Assembly (NCBI RefSeq): GCF_001042635.1
Contig: NZ_AP012331.1
Span: 2,108,001 to 2,172,000 of the forward strand
Reading direction: 5' to 3'
Length of the DNA: 64,000 nt
From: Bifidobacterium scardovii JCM 12489 = DSM 13734
Lineage (GTDB): Bacteria; Actinomycetota; Actinomycetes; Actinomycetales; Bifidobacteriaceae
Both the position numbers and the translations under genes were made by a program. Of the stretch, positions 17,344-25,818 are shown in pieces. The notes under the pieces were generated by a model. The model had not been told where the DNA came from, did not search any database, and saw only the letters and a list, made by a program, of their open reading frames with translations. Position 1 is the stretch's first letter; each line of letters opens with the position of its first letter.

Positions 17344-19116
17344 TCACCTACGGCGGAGGGCGACCACGCCGATCGCCGCGAACAGCAGCACCGCGCACGC
17401 CGCGGCCGCAGCCGCGATCGAGGCGCCGGTCTCACTCAGCCGCGCCGCCACCTTGCCGGCATTCGCGGCGACGGTCGTGCCGGATACCGAACCATCGGAG
17501 AGACCAGAAGCCGCCGAATTCCCCGTCGGCACCGGCTTGGTTTCCGGCTTGACCTCGGGCTTGACCTCAGGCTTAGGTTCGGGCTTCGGATCGGGAGTCG
17601 GCGCGGGATCCACCGCACCGGGATTGTCGGACGGATCGGGCGTCGGCTGGTCAACGGGAACGACTGCGATGGCCTTGGCCAGCGTATCGGACCATTGCGC
17701 CACCTGATCCTCGGTGTACAACCGATCGGCCAGCCCGGCGACGGCCGCGTCACGGGCCATCCGCAATATCATGCGGGCGTCGGCCGGGGTGTGCGCGTCG
17801 GCGATCAACGCATCGGCGCGATCGATGGACGACTGCAGGCCGGCGATGTCGATGCCCTTGAGCTGCAGTTCGAGAGCGGGGTCGTAGGTGTTGCTGTACC
17901 CCTGATCCCAATCCTTTCCAAGCACCGCCTTGTTCGCCTCATACAGGTTCGTGGCCGCGGCCACCGCCTGGCGGACCTCGCCCGGCACCGCCTTGGTCCG
18001 TTCCATGCGGTCGAGGAAGTGGTTCGCGGCCTCCTTGGACTGTTCGAGCGTCACCCCACTGCTCTGCGCTATCGCGGTCTTGGTCCACAGCAGGTTCGAG
18101 GGCTTGATGTGGTTGAGATCGTCCTGATCGTAGGTGCGCCCGTCACGGTCCAGCGCATAGAGGAACATGCCGCCGAGCCGGTGGTCGAACGAATACGACG
18201 CCACATCATGGATGTTGCTGCTCTCATACGGTTCGGCCGCATCGAACCACCGGTTGTGGTCCTGTTCCTCGGGGAAGGCCAGTCCTGGCACGAACCGCGA
18301 GGAGGGAATGTACTGCTCGTAGTCGGCCGCGGCATCGGCGGTCCGACTGGAGTCCGAACCATATTGCTGATAGGCGACGTAGTCGAAGCAATCGGCGACG
18401 TCCTTGAACGGCCCCATCTCGCTGCCGTTGGTATCGTACAGCAGCATGGTGTGCTCGGGATCGCCCGACTTCGGGCCGATCCTCGTGGACAACGCCGTGA
18501 TCACCCGGTCCGATATGGCGATGTCCGCCGCGCTGGGATACGTTTCCATATCGATGTCGAGACCGTCGAGGCCGACTTCGGTCATGTACGTCGCCACCAG
18601 ATGATCCGCGAAGGCCTCGTAGTCGGCGTCCGTCGCATCTTGCACGCTGCCGCCGCGCTCCGCGACGTACCTGCGGAATCCGTTGGTCACCGAGTCGTAG
18701 CCGATGCCGCGCACCAGCCTGATGCCGCGGGAATGCAGGTACGGCGCGTATTCGGCCTTGAGCTTGTCGTAGAACGGCTGAGCCAGGTCCTCCTGCCCCG
18801 GCGGCACGTAGCTGAACACGTTGACCACATCGATGCCGTAGGGAATGTCGTACATCGACATCCAGTTGTCATCGGGCAGGCTGGTGTTCACCCCTTTCAT
18901 CGTCACATCGCGCCAGGCGCGGTAATAGACCATGAAATGCTTGTTCCCGCCGGCGTCCGCGACCGTCCCGGCCGGCGCGGCATCGGCCGGCGAGGCCTGC
19001 GCGCTGGCCATGGGTCCCGTCATCATCATCGCCGCCATGATACCAGCGACGGCGGCGCCGACACATCGGCGCAGAGCCGTCCGGCCGCGCCCATGGGCAT
19101 CGTTCGTCAACCGCAT
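17344..19116 (-). CDS. Cell-surface endo-beta-N-acetylglucosaminidase, GH18 (EndoBI type)
   Basis: The enzyme cleaves the chitobiose core of N-glycans on glycoproteins and frees whole oligosaccharides. The 590-aa precursor starts with a signal peptide (Arg-rich, then a hydrophobic run to about residue 40). The GH18 motif DGLDIDME spans 184-191 with catalytic Glu191. A helical domain follows, then a Pro/Glu/Lys/Asp-rich wall-spanning stretch (about 490-535). The end has LSETG (560-564), a hydrophobic helix and RRR, a variant sortase-type signal or membrane anchor. CTAAGGAG precedes the ATG. A long GC-rich leader and the operator at 19347 precede it. Confidence 0.92.
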   Translation of the reverse strand: MRLTNDAHGRGRTALRRCVGAAVAGIMAAMMMTGPMASAQASPADAAPAGTVADAGGNKHFMVYYRAWRDVTMKGVNTSLPDDNWMSMYDIPYGIDVVNVFSYVPPGQEDLAQPFYDKLKAEYAPYLHSRGIRLVRGIGYDSVTNGFRRYVAERGGSVQDATDADYEAFADHLVATYMTEVGLDGLDIDMETYPSAADIAISDRVITALSTRIGPKSGDPEHTMLLYDTNGSEMGPFKDVADCFDYVAYQQYGSDSSRTADAAADYEQYIPSSRFVPGLAFPEEQDHNRWFDAAEPYESSNIHDVASYSFDHRLGGMFLYALDRDGRTYDQDDLNHIKPSNLLWTKTAIAQSSGVTLEQSKEAANHFLDRMERTKAVPGEVRQAVAAATNLYEANKAVLGKDWDQGYSNTYDPALELQLKGIDIAGLQSSIDRADALIADAHTPADARMILRMARDAAVAGLADRLYTEDQVAQWSDTLAKAIAVVPVDQPTPDPSDNPGAVDPAPTPDPKPEPKPEVKPEVKPETKPVPTGNSAASGLSDGSVSGTTVAANAGKVAARLSETGASIAAAAAACAVLLFAAIGVVALRRR

Positions 19117-19159
19117 ATATACTCCTTAGTGGTTGATGATCCCGACTTGCCATCGGGTG

Positions 19160-19182
19160 CGCCGCGCAACCGTTGCGCGGCG
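19160..19182 (-). promoter_or_regulatory. Stable hairpin in the endoglycosidase leader
   Basis: The 10-bp perfect arms CGCCGCGCAA and TTGCGCGGCG enclose CCG, 45 bp upstream of the endoglycosidase ATG. With no T-run after it on the minus strand it is not a clear terminator. It could shape the leader or attenuate transcription. The remainder of 19183-19346 shows nothing recognisable. Confidence 0.45.
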
Positions 19183-19346
19183 TATGGCGGAAAGCGACGC
19201 AACCGCTTGCCGCCACGGGGTGCGCCGGCCGCATTGAGGCCGCCGTGCCCCGGCATTCCCAGCATTCCGCATGGCGCTGGCTCGCCGCCGCGCCGGACCC
19301 CATAGTCCGCGAAACCGCCGAACCCCGTGTTGTCGGATGCCCGGCT

Positions 19347-19366
19347 CTACTAAAGCGGTTTAGTAG
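19347..19366. promoter_or_regulatory. LacI-type operator upstream of the endoglycosidase
   Basis: CTACTAAAGCGGTTTAGTAG is a 20-bp near-perfect palindrome centred on CG, the size and symmetry typical of LacI-family sites. The core CTAAA-N4-TTTAG recurs at 60163 and, with one change, at 60333. A weak minus-strand -35 (TTGTCC) lies just upstream. Confidence 0.65.
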
Positions 19367-19675
19367 TGGTAAGGACAACGATACATGACGCGACCATCGC
19401 CGGCAATCCCTCGAACCATGCCGCCATATGCCCCGTCGATCCCCGCCGAGTCACCATGACGCCGCGGCCCTCACAGCCGTTCGAGCCGCTCCGCCGATCC
19501 CAACCCGCTCCCGCTGACCTACAGCCCGCGCACATGCCGAAACAGGCCGTAAGTCAGCAATACCGCCACAACCAGCACTGGCATACGGCCCCGCGCCGGA
19601 AAACGCGGCCCCTCCCCCGAAAAACGGGTGAGATGATCCGGCCGCCACGCCGGCCCGCATACCGGTGCACGCGAA

Positions 19676-19730
19676 AGCGCCCCGCCCGGGGCTCCGGCGA
19701 ATGCATCGTCGGAACCCCGGGCGGGGCGCT
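19676..19730 (-). terminator. Large hairpin terminator after nagA
   Basis: Perfect 16-bp arms (AGCGCCCCGCCCGGGG and its complement at 19715-19730) with a 23-nt loop lie 55 bp beyond the nagA stop. Only TTT follows on the minus strand, so it may act with Rho or protect the mRNA 3' end. The 300 bp to its left hold no supported gene. Confidence 0.7.
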
Positions 19731-19784
19731 TGGCATATGACGCTCAGCGCGCGAACGCGCGCGCCGGCGCCGCGGGGCAGAACC

Positions 19785-21041
19785 TCACTTGACCTTGCGG
19801 CCGGCGCACCAGACCTGGTCGACGGCCCAGGTGCCCGGATCGCTCAGCAGCACGTCCGCGGCGAAGCCCGGGGCGATCAGGCCGATCGGGGCGCCCGTCA
19901 CCGCGTTCGGCTGGTCGAAGCCGAAGGCCCTGGCCGGCGTGAGCGTCGCCGCCTCGACGGCCTCGACCGGCGAGATGCCCAGTTCGAGCACCGCGCGCTG
20001 CACGGCGACTTCGAGCAGCAGCGTCGAGCCGGCGATCGCGCCGTTGGAGACCAGACGGGCGTGGCCGTCGACCACGTTCACGTCGAGCGCGCCCAGCTTG
20101 TACGGCCCGTCCGGGCAGTCGGTGGCCGCCATCGCGTCGGTGACGAAGGCCGTGCGGTGCGGCGCGAAGCCGAAGCTCAGCGACACCATCGGGTTCTGCA
20201 CATGGAACCCGTCGTTGATCAGCTCGATGGTGACGCGCGGGTCTTCCACGGCGGCCGGGATCGGGCCGGGCTTGCGGTGGTGCAGACCGTTCATCGCGTT
20301 GAACATGTGCGTCATGATGCCGGCGCCGGCATCGAAGCCGCGCTTGGCGGTCTCGTAGTCCGCGTCGCAGTGGCCGACCGCCGGCACCACGCCGGCGGCG
20401 GAGAACTGCCGGATCGCGCCGATGCCGTGCGGCAGCTCCGGGGCGATGGTGATCTGGCGCAGGCAGCCGTCGGCGGCCGCCAGCAGCTCGTCCACGAGCT
20501 CGGGCACCGGGTCCTTGAGGCATTCGGGATCGTGCGCGCCCTTGCGCGCGAGCGCGAGGAACGGGCCTTCCAGATGCGCGCCGAGCACGTCGGGGCGCTC
20601 ATCCATCTTGGCGCGCACGTTCCTGAGGTTGGCGCACATCACATCGATCGGATTGGTGATCAGCGAGAGCACCTGGCGGGTCGTGCCGTGCACGGCGTGG
20701 CCGGCGCGGGCGACGTCGATGCCGGACGGGCCGTCGTCGAAGGAATGCTCCCACGCGCCATGCGCGTGGATGTCGACGTATCCGGGGGTCAGCAGACGGC
20801 CGTTGGCGTCGATGATCGCGTTCTCGTCGGCCGGATCGATCGAGATGGAACGGCACGCGGATTCAAAGGCCTCCTCGTCGGTGCCGGTGGCGACGATCAC
20901 GCCGCCGTCGGACACGATCCAGAAGTGGTCGGCGACGCCCCGGGCGTCGATCTTGCGCGCGTGGTGGATCGCGATGGGGGCGGGATCGCCGGTGAGCGCG
21001 GCGGTGACCCGCTCCACGATCCGTTCGCGGGACTGTGTCAT
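19785..21041 (-). CDS. nagA: N-acetylglucosamine-6-phosphate deacetylase
   Basis: NagA converts GlcNAc-6-P to glucosamine-6-P plus acetate in the cytoplasm. The 418-aa protein shows the amidohydrolase metal motif DIHAHGAWEH, the ligand-region AHLEGPF and VTDAMAATD with the catalytic Asp. AAGGAG precedes the ATG. It follows nagB by 89 bp, the usual bifidobacterial nagB-nagA order, with nagR divergent beyond. It takes GlcNAc-6-P from the kinase at 23.7 kb and so links GH20, endoglycosidase and lacto-N-biose breakdown to the bifid shunt. Confidence 0.93.
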   Translation of the reverse strand: MTQSRERIVERVTAALTGDPAPIAIHHARKIDARGVADHFWIVSDGGVIVATGTDEEAFESACRSISIDPADENAIIDANGRLLTPGYVDIHAHGAWEHSFDDGPSGIDVARAGHAVHGTTRQVLSLITNPIDVMCANLRNVRAKMDERPDVLGAHLEGPFLALARKGAHDPECLKDPVPELVDELLAAADGCLRQITIAPELPHGIGAIRQFSAAGVVPAVGHCDADYETAKRGFDAGAGIMTHMFNAMNGLHHRKPGPIPAAVEDPRVTIELINDGFHVQNPMVSLSFGFAPHRTAFVTDAMAATDCPDGPYKLGALDVNVVDGHARLVSNGAIAGSTLLLEVAVQRAVLELGISPVEAVEAATLTPARAFGFDQPNAVTGAPIGLIAPGFAADVLLSDPGTWAVDQVWCAGRKVK

Positions 21042-21130
21042 GATGATGCTCCTTCACATCTGCATTGACGGGTGCGGCGCGCCGATGATGACGCGCCGCG
21101 ATGACGATTGCTCCGAATGATGAGGAACGA

Positions 21131-21943
21131 TCAGATGCCCTGCCAGGCCGGCTTGTGCTCGAAGGCGTACTTGTAGTAGTCCTTGTGGCGCAGTCGCGAC
21201 GCGGCGGCCTCGTCGATGATGATCGTGGCGTGCGGGTGCATTTGCAGCGCGGACGCCGGGCAGAACGCGGACACGCCGCCCTCGCAGGTCTCCTCGATCG
21301 CCTCGGCCTTGCCCGCGCCGAACGCGAGCAGCACCAGATGGCGGGCCTTCATGATCGTGCCGATGCCCTGCGTGATGCAGTGGGTCGGCACCTGGTTGAT
21401 GTCGTCGTCGAAGAAGCGGGCGTTGTCGATGCGTGTCTGCTCGGCCAGGGTCTTGACGCGCGTGCCGGAGGCCAGGGACGAGCCCGGCTCGTTGAAGCCG
21501 ACATGGCCGTCGGTGCCGATGCCGAGGATCTGCACGTCGATGCCGCCAGCGGCCTCGATGGCCGCGTCGTAGTCGGGGCCGGCGTTGCGGATCAGGTCGC
21601 CGTCCTCGAGCGGGGCGCCGTCGAGCACGTCGCCGGGCACGTGCACCGCATCGGGATTCAGGCCAAGCGGCTCGACAACCGTGCGGTGGATGGTGCTGTG
21701 ATAGGACTCCGGGTGCGTCAGCGGCAGGCCGATGTACTCGTCGAGCGCGAAGCCGCGCACCTGGGAGACGTCGATGTGCTCTTCCTTGACCTTCTTGGCC
21801 AGCTGCTTGTAGGCGGCCAGCGGACTGGAGCCGGTGGCCAGGCCAAGTACCGCGTTCGGCTTGTTCCTGATCAGATCCGCAACGCACTTGGCGTAGAGCT
21901 CGCCGGCCTCGTCCTCGTTGTTGACGATGATGACTTCTGGCAT
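21131..21943 (-). CDS. nagB: Glucosamine-6-phosphate deaminase
   Basis: NagB isomerises and deaminates glucosamine-6-P to fructose-6-P and ammonia. At 270 aa it has the normal family length. The sugar-phosphate site LATGSSPLAAYKQL and the loop ILGIGTDGHVGFNEPGSS are both present. GAGGAAGGAAA lies upstream of the ATG. It is the first gene of the nagB-nagA operon and is transcribed away from nagR. Fructose-6-P is the entry compound of the bifid shunt, so this is the drain for amino sugars freed elsewhere in the window. Confidence 0.95.
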   Translation of the reverse strand: MPEVIIVNNEDEAGELYAKCVADLIRNKPNAVLGLATGSSPLAAYKQLAKKVKEEHIDVSQVRGFALDEYIGLPLTHPESYHSTIHRTVVEPLGLNPDAVHVPGDVLDGAPLEDGDLIRNAGPDYDAAIEAAGGIDVQILGIGTDGHVGFNEPGSSLASGTRVKTLAEQTRIDNARFFDDDINQVPTHCITQGIGTIMKARHLVLLAFGAGKAEAIEETCEGGVSAFCPASALQMHPHATIIIDEAAASRLRHKDYYKYAFEHKPAWQGI

Positions 21944-22222
21944 GGTGTGTTTCCTTCCTCGGGTCGTGCCGGTTGGCCTCGTTGACTCCGGCTCGCCTGC
22001 ATATTGCGCGGATGCCGCTCCGCTGAAGCGACGGCCCGCATGCGCCGACCGATGCTTTTATTGTTAATAATAATTACATAATTAAAAATCCGCCATCTCT
22101 CGGCGTTTGCCGGACTGTCGCACGGCATTGAACCCTTACAATGAAAAGAAGGTTGTGTGCGTTTTCAATGATACCGATCATCACCCCGCACATTCCCTGT
22201 TCCAATGAAAGGCGGCGCTGAC
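21944..22222. promoter_or_regulatory. Divergent nagB / nagR control region with AT-rich candidate operator
   Basis: An AT-rich island at 22058-22089 stands out in a GC-rich background. It contains GTTAA-TAATA-ATTAC (22063-22077), a weaker relative of the RTTAA-N5-TTAAY sites at 33.6, 33.8, 41.0 and 43.4 kb. A -10-like TACAAT for nagR is at 22137-22142. No -35 box could be assigned with confidence for either gene. Confidence 0.5.
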
Positions 22223-23371
22223 ATGGCCGGACATACTCCCACCGGGGCATTCCCCCTGCATACCCCCGGCAGAACCGCGAAGGCCAGCCCCTCCGATGTG
22301 CGCCGTAACAACCGTTCCCTGATCTTCAGCTTGCTGTTCCCTTCACATCAGTACTCGCGTGCCGAGCTGGGCCGGCAGACCGGGCTGTCCCGTGTGGCGG
22401 TCTCCGATGTGGTCAACGACATGCTCGACGGGGGGCTGATCCGCGAGAACGGCTACGAGACCGGCGCCACCGGCAAGGGCAAGCGCGGCACGCTGCTGAG
22501 CATCGACACCACGCGGCTGAAGATCATCAGCATCGACCTCTCGCAGTCGCAGCTGATCCAGGGCGCGACGACCGACCTGTTCGGCATGCCGCAGCAACGC
22601 ATGGAGATCGCGCTCGGCCCCGACAACCACGTCGACGTCGACGCCATCGTCCAGCTGGTCGACCAGCTGCGCGCCGACCTCGACGTGAACGCCATCATCG
22701 GCATCGGCATCGCCGCGCCGGGCGTGATCCAGTCGGGCGTGATCCGCGAGTCCACCATGCTCGGCTGGCACGACGTCGACCTGAAGACCCGGCTTGAAAG
22801 CCGTTTCGGCATTCCGGTCACCATCGCCAACGACGTGACCAGCTCGATGCTCACCGAGCGGTTCTTCGGTCAGGCCGGGCCCAACCTGCTGTTCGTCAAG
22901 AACGATCGGGGCATCGGAGCGGCCACGCTGATCGACGACGTCCCCGTGGTGGGAGAGAACCATGCCGGCGGCGAAATCGGCCACATCTCCATCGATCCGG
23001 TCAACGGGCCGCTGTGCCCGTGCGGCAAGCGCGGGTGCATGGAGATGCTCATCTCGTCGACCGTGCTGCGCGACCGGATGCGCCGGGCCCCCGTGGAGGA
23101 CCGCAAGGAGATCATCCGTCAGGCCGGCGTGTATTTCGCCTCCGCGCTGACGATGCCGGTCGGGCTGCTCGACATCTCCGACGTGTGCGTGTACGGCCCG
23201 CCCGACATCATCAACAACACCTTCCTCGAGGCGGCCCAGCAGGAGCTCGACCGCACCACGGTATCCGCGTTCCACGGGCACACCACGATCAGGCGCTGCC
23301 AGTGCGGCGCCGACATCACGCTGCGCGGCGCGGCGATCACCGTCATCCGCGAATACATCGAAATGCGCTAG
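22223..23371 (+). CDS. nagR: ROK-family regulator of amino-sugar genes, NagR-like
   Basis: The protein has a winged helix (YSRAELGRQTGLSRVAVSDV) and a ROK domain with zinc motif CPCGKRGCME and GGEIGHISID, 382 aa from the ATG at 22223. That start has AAAGG about nine bases upstream. The ATG at 22205 has no ribosome site. Being divergent from nagB-nagA matches bifidobacterial NagR, a repressor of GlcNAc and lacto-N-biose genes that is relieved by amino-sugar phosphates. Here lacto-N-biose genes lie a few kb away. The name rests on family and context. Confidence 0.85.
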   Translation: MAGHTPTGAFPLHTPGRTAKASPSDVRRNNRSLIFSLLFPSHQYSRAELGRQTGLSRVAVSDVVNDMLDGGLIRENGYETGATGKGKRGTLLSIDTTRLKIISIDLSQSQLIQGATTDLFGMPQQRMEIALGPDNHVDVDAIVQLVDQLRADLDVNAIIGIGIAAPGVIQSGVIRESTMLGWHDVDLKTRLESRFGIPVTIANDVTSSMLTERFFGQAGPNLLFVKNDRGIGAATLIDDVPVVGENHAGGEIGHISIDPVNGPLCPCGKRGCMEMLISSTVLRDRMRRAPVEDRKEIIRQAGVYFASALTMPVGLLDISDVCVYGPPDIINNTFLEAAQQELDRTTVSAFHGHTTIRRCQCGADITLRGAAITVIREYIEMR

Positions 23372-23405
23372 TATCCCGTATCCCGCGCCGTTAATTCGTT
23401 GAGTA

Positions 23406-23646
23406 ATTCTGGCTCCCCTCTTTGAGGCTGAGCCTTGAAGCAAACAGCGGAGCTGTTTGCAGGCGAAGGTGAGGCGACAGCCGAGCAGACAAGGCTGCGG
23501 CCGCAAGGCCGTCCGTAATTGCAGGACGAGCTGTCGGCGTAGCCGACTGAGGGGAGAGCATGCGAATCGGCTTGATTCAGGTGTTCTCGGTAATGCTCCC
23601 CTCAGGCCGCTTCGCGGCTGGCTCCCCTCGGAGAGGGGATCCAGAC
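23406..23646 (+). repeat. Long multi-hairpin repeat, copy in the nagR 3' region
   Basis: A 241-bp element lies between the convergent nagR and kinase genes. The outer arms ATTCTGGCTCCCCTC and GAGGGGATCCAGAC pair imperfectly, and similarity of the ends extends further out through CGTTAAT. Inside are GCAAACAGC-GGA-GCTGTTTGC, CGGCC-GCAA-GGCCG, the segment AATTGCAGGACGAG, GTCGGC-GTA-GCCGAC and GCCGC-TTC-GCGGC. The order matches the copies at 62677 and, inverted, 39679. Confidence 0.75.
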
Positions 23647-23674
23647 ATTGTTAACGCATTAACGGCGCCGGATG

Positions 23675-24601
23675 CTAGGCGAGCGCCGCGCCGAGGGCGG
23701 CGGTCGGCCTGTCCTGCGGGGCGAGGCGCAGCCGCTCCCCCAGATGCAGCCCGGCGAGGAACGGACAGGCGGCCTCGCGCACGGACAATTCCCCGGCGAT
23801 GACCTCGACCAGCGGCTCGCCGGTCTTCGCCATGCCGCCGCCGAGAATGATGATCCTCGGATCGACCGACTGCGCGAGGATCTGGATGGTATCGACCATC
23901 GCGTGCGCGACCTTGCCCAGCACCTCCACGGCATGCTCGTCGCCGGCATGCGCGGCGCGGATCAGATCCGGCATCGGCGGCGCCCCGTTCTCGGTCGGCC
24001 ACAGACGGCCGACCGAGGCGCCGGAGCAGACGGTCTCCAGGCAGCCCCGCTGCCCGCACTGGCAGGGCAGCCGGTTCGGATCGACCGGAATATGGCCGAT
24101 CTCCCCCGCCGCGCCGCTGAATCCGTGCTGCAGCTCGCCGTCGATCAGGATACCGGCCGCAAGCCCGGTGCCGAAGTTCAGGAAGGCGATGGTGCCGGTC
24201 AGATCGGAGCCGACGACGGAGCGGGCGGCGCCGAGGGCCGCCGCGTTCACGTCGTTGTCCACGTGGACCGGAACCCCCAGCCGCCCGGAGACCAGCGGGC
24301 CGAGTTCCAGCGTATCGATGCCGAGGTTGACGACGTTGGCGATGCGGCCGGCGGCCGAATCCACCTGGCCCGGTGTGCCGATCCCTACCGCGCGCACGCC
24401 GGCGAGGCGGTCCCCCGCCACGTCGCGCACAATGGCGGTCACGTCGTCGACCAGCCGGTCGCCGCCCCGGCGCGCCGGAATGCGGCGCGAGGCGACGATC
24501 TCGCCGTCCGGCGAGACGAGCGCCGCCTCGATCTTGGTCCCGCCGACGTCGACGCCGACGCGGTATCCCGGCTCGGCACCGGATTGCTGGATTGGGGTCA
24601 T
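23675..24601 (-). CDS. ROK-family sugar kinase, probable N-acetylglucosamine or glucose kinase
   Basis: The 308-aa protein has the ATP site DVGGTKIEAAL, catalytic Asp region VHVDNDVNAAALG, sugar-binding Glu-His in AGEIGHIPVD and zinc motif CQCGQRGCLE. It lacks the regulators' N-terminal helix-turn-helix, so it is an enzyme. AAAGGACC precedes the ATG. It follows galE by 48 bp at the end of the lacto-N-biose operon and lies next to the nag genes. Since the operon lacks nahK, it may phosphorylate GlcNAc freed by LnpA to GlcNAc-6-P. Glucokinase remains possible. Confidence 0.82.
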   Translation of the reverse strand: MTPIQQSGAEPGYRVGVDVGGTKIEAALVSPDGEIVASRRIPARRGGDRLVDDVTAIVRDVAGDRLAGVRAVGIGTPGQVDSAAGRIANVVNLGIDTLELGPLVSGRLGVPVHVDNDVNAAALGAARSVVGSDLTGTIAFLNFGTGLAAGILIDGELQHGFSGAAGEIGHIPVDPNRLPCQCGQRGCLETVCSGASVGRLWPTENGAPPMPDLIRAAHAGDEHAVEVLGKVAHAMVDTIQILAQSVDPRIIILGGGMAKTGEPLVEVIAGELSVREAACPFLAGLHLGERLRLAPQDRPTAALGAALA

Positions 24602-24649
24602 TGCTGAATGGTCCTTTCGGGGATTGCGGCGTGCGGGGCGGGGGAAATC

Positions 24650-25669
24650 TCAGGCTTCCCGGTACCCGTTGGGATTCTTGGTCTGCCAGTTCATGGAGGA
24701 GGCCGCCATGGCGTCGATGTCCAGCTCGGCCTTCCAGCCCAGCTCGCGTTCGGCCTTGGCCGCGTCGGCGTAGCAGGCGTCGATGTCGCCCGGGCGGCGG
24801 TCCTTGATGACGTACGGGATCTCATGGCCGGCGGCCTTCTCGTACGCCTTGATGACCTCGAGCACGGAGTAGCCGTGGCCGGTGCCCAGATTGTAGGTGT
24901 ACACGCCCGGATCGGTGATCCTGTCGATCACCGCGACATGGCCCTTGGCCAGATCGACGACGTGGATGTAGTCGCGCACGCCGGTGCCGTCCGGGGTGTC
25001 GTAGTCGTCGCCGAACACCTGCACCTGGCTGAGCTCGCCGAACGCGACCTTGGCGATGTACGGGGTCAGGTTCGCGGGGATGCCCTTCGGGTCCTCGCCG
25101 ATCAGCCCGGACTCGTGCGCACCGACCGGGTTGAAGTAGCGCAGGATCACCACGGTCCACGAATCGTCGGCCACATGCACGTCGCGCAGGATCTGCTCCT
25201 CGAACAACTTGGTGGTGCCGTACGGGTTCGTGGTGCCGCCGATCGGCGTGGACTCGGTGATCGGCAGCTCCTCCGGCTTGCCGTACACGGTGGCGGACGA
25301 GGAGAAGATGATCTTCTTCACGCCGTGCTTGCGCATGGCCTTGAGCAGCACGATCGTGCTGTTGAGGTTGTTGTCGTAGTACTCGATCGGCTTGGCGACG
25401 GATTCGCCGACGGCCTTGAGCGAGGCGAAGTGGATCACCCAGTCGATGTGATGCTCGCTGAACACGCGGTCCATCAGCGCCTCGTCGCGCACGTCGCCGT
25501 CATAGCGGGTGACGGTGCGGCCGGTGATCATCTCGACGCGGTTGAGCGATTCGGGCGAGGAATTGCAGTAGTTGTCCACGCACACCACGTCGTAGCCCTT
25601 GTTGAGCAGTTCGACGTCGGTGTGCGATCCGATATAGCCGGCTCCGCCGGTCACCAGAATGGTGGTCAT
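24650..25669 (-). CDS. galE: UDP-glucose 4-epimerase
   Basis: GalE interconverts UDP-galactose and UDP-glucose with bound NAD. The 339-aa protein starts MTTILVTGGAGYIGSHTDVE (Rossmann glycine motif), has SSSATVYG and the catalytic Tyr-Lys pair in NPYGTTKLFEEQ. AAGGAGTAC precedes this ATG. A longer in-frame start at 25741 would add a His/Pro-rich leader with no ribosome site and was rejected. In bifidobacterial lnp operons galE (lnpD) closes the Leloir-like recycling of galactose-1-P made by LnpA, and the order here agrees. Confidence 0.95.
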   Translation of the reverse strand: MTTILVTGGAGYIGSHTDVELLNKGYDVVCVDNYCNSSPESLNRVEMITGRTVTRYDGDVRDEALMDRVFSEHHIDWVIHFASLKAVGESVAKPIEYYDNNLNSTIVLLKAMRKHGVKKIIFSSSATVYGKPEELPITESTPIGGTTNPYGTTKLFEEQILRDVHVADDSWTVVILRYFNPVGAHESGLIGEDPKGIPANLTPYIAKVAFGELSQVQVFGDDYDTPDGTGVRDYIHVVDLAKGHVAVIDRITDPGVYTYNLGTGHGYSVLEVIKAYEKAAGHEIPYVIKDRRPGDIDACYADAAKAERELGWKAELDIDAMAASSMNWQTKNPNGYREA

Positions 25670-25764
25670 GTCAGTACTCCTTGTGTGGTTGGGTGGGTGG
25701 TGGGTGGTTGGTTGATGGATTAGTGGATGAGTCGCGGGCATCCAGCGTCATGAATTCATGCACA

Positions 25765-25799
25765 GTATCTGGCTCCCCTCTGTGAGGGGAGCCAGATAC
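25765..25799. repeat. Minimal hairpin copy between galT and galE
   Basis: A perfect 16-bp-arm palindrome, GTATCTGGCTCCCCTC and its complement around TGT, lies 20 bp after the galT stop and 95 bp before the galE start. It can act as an intra-operon attenuator or mRNA end protector on either strand. Confidence 0.75.
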
Positions 25800-25818
25800 A
25801 AACGCAGGAGGCAGACCG

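Noticed and set aside
23406..23646. CRISPR array or attachment site
   Set aside because: The palindromic copies are not regularly spaced, lack unique spacers, and no cas or integrase gene is near.
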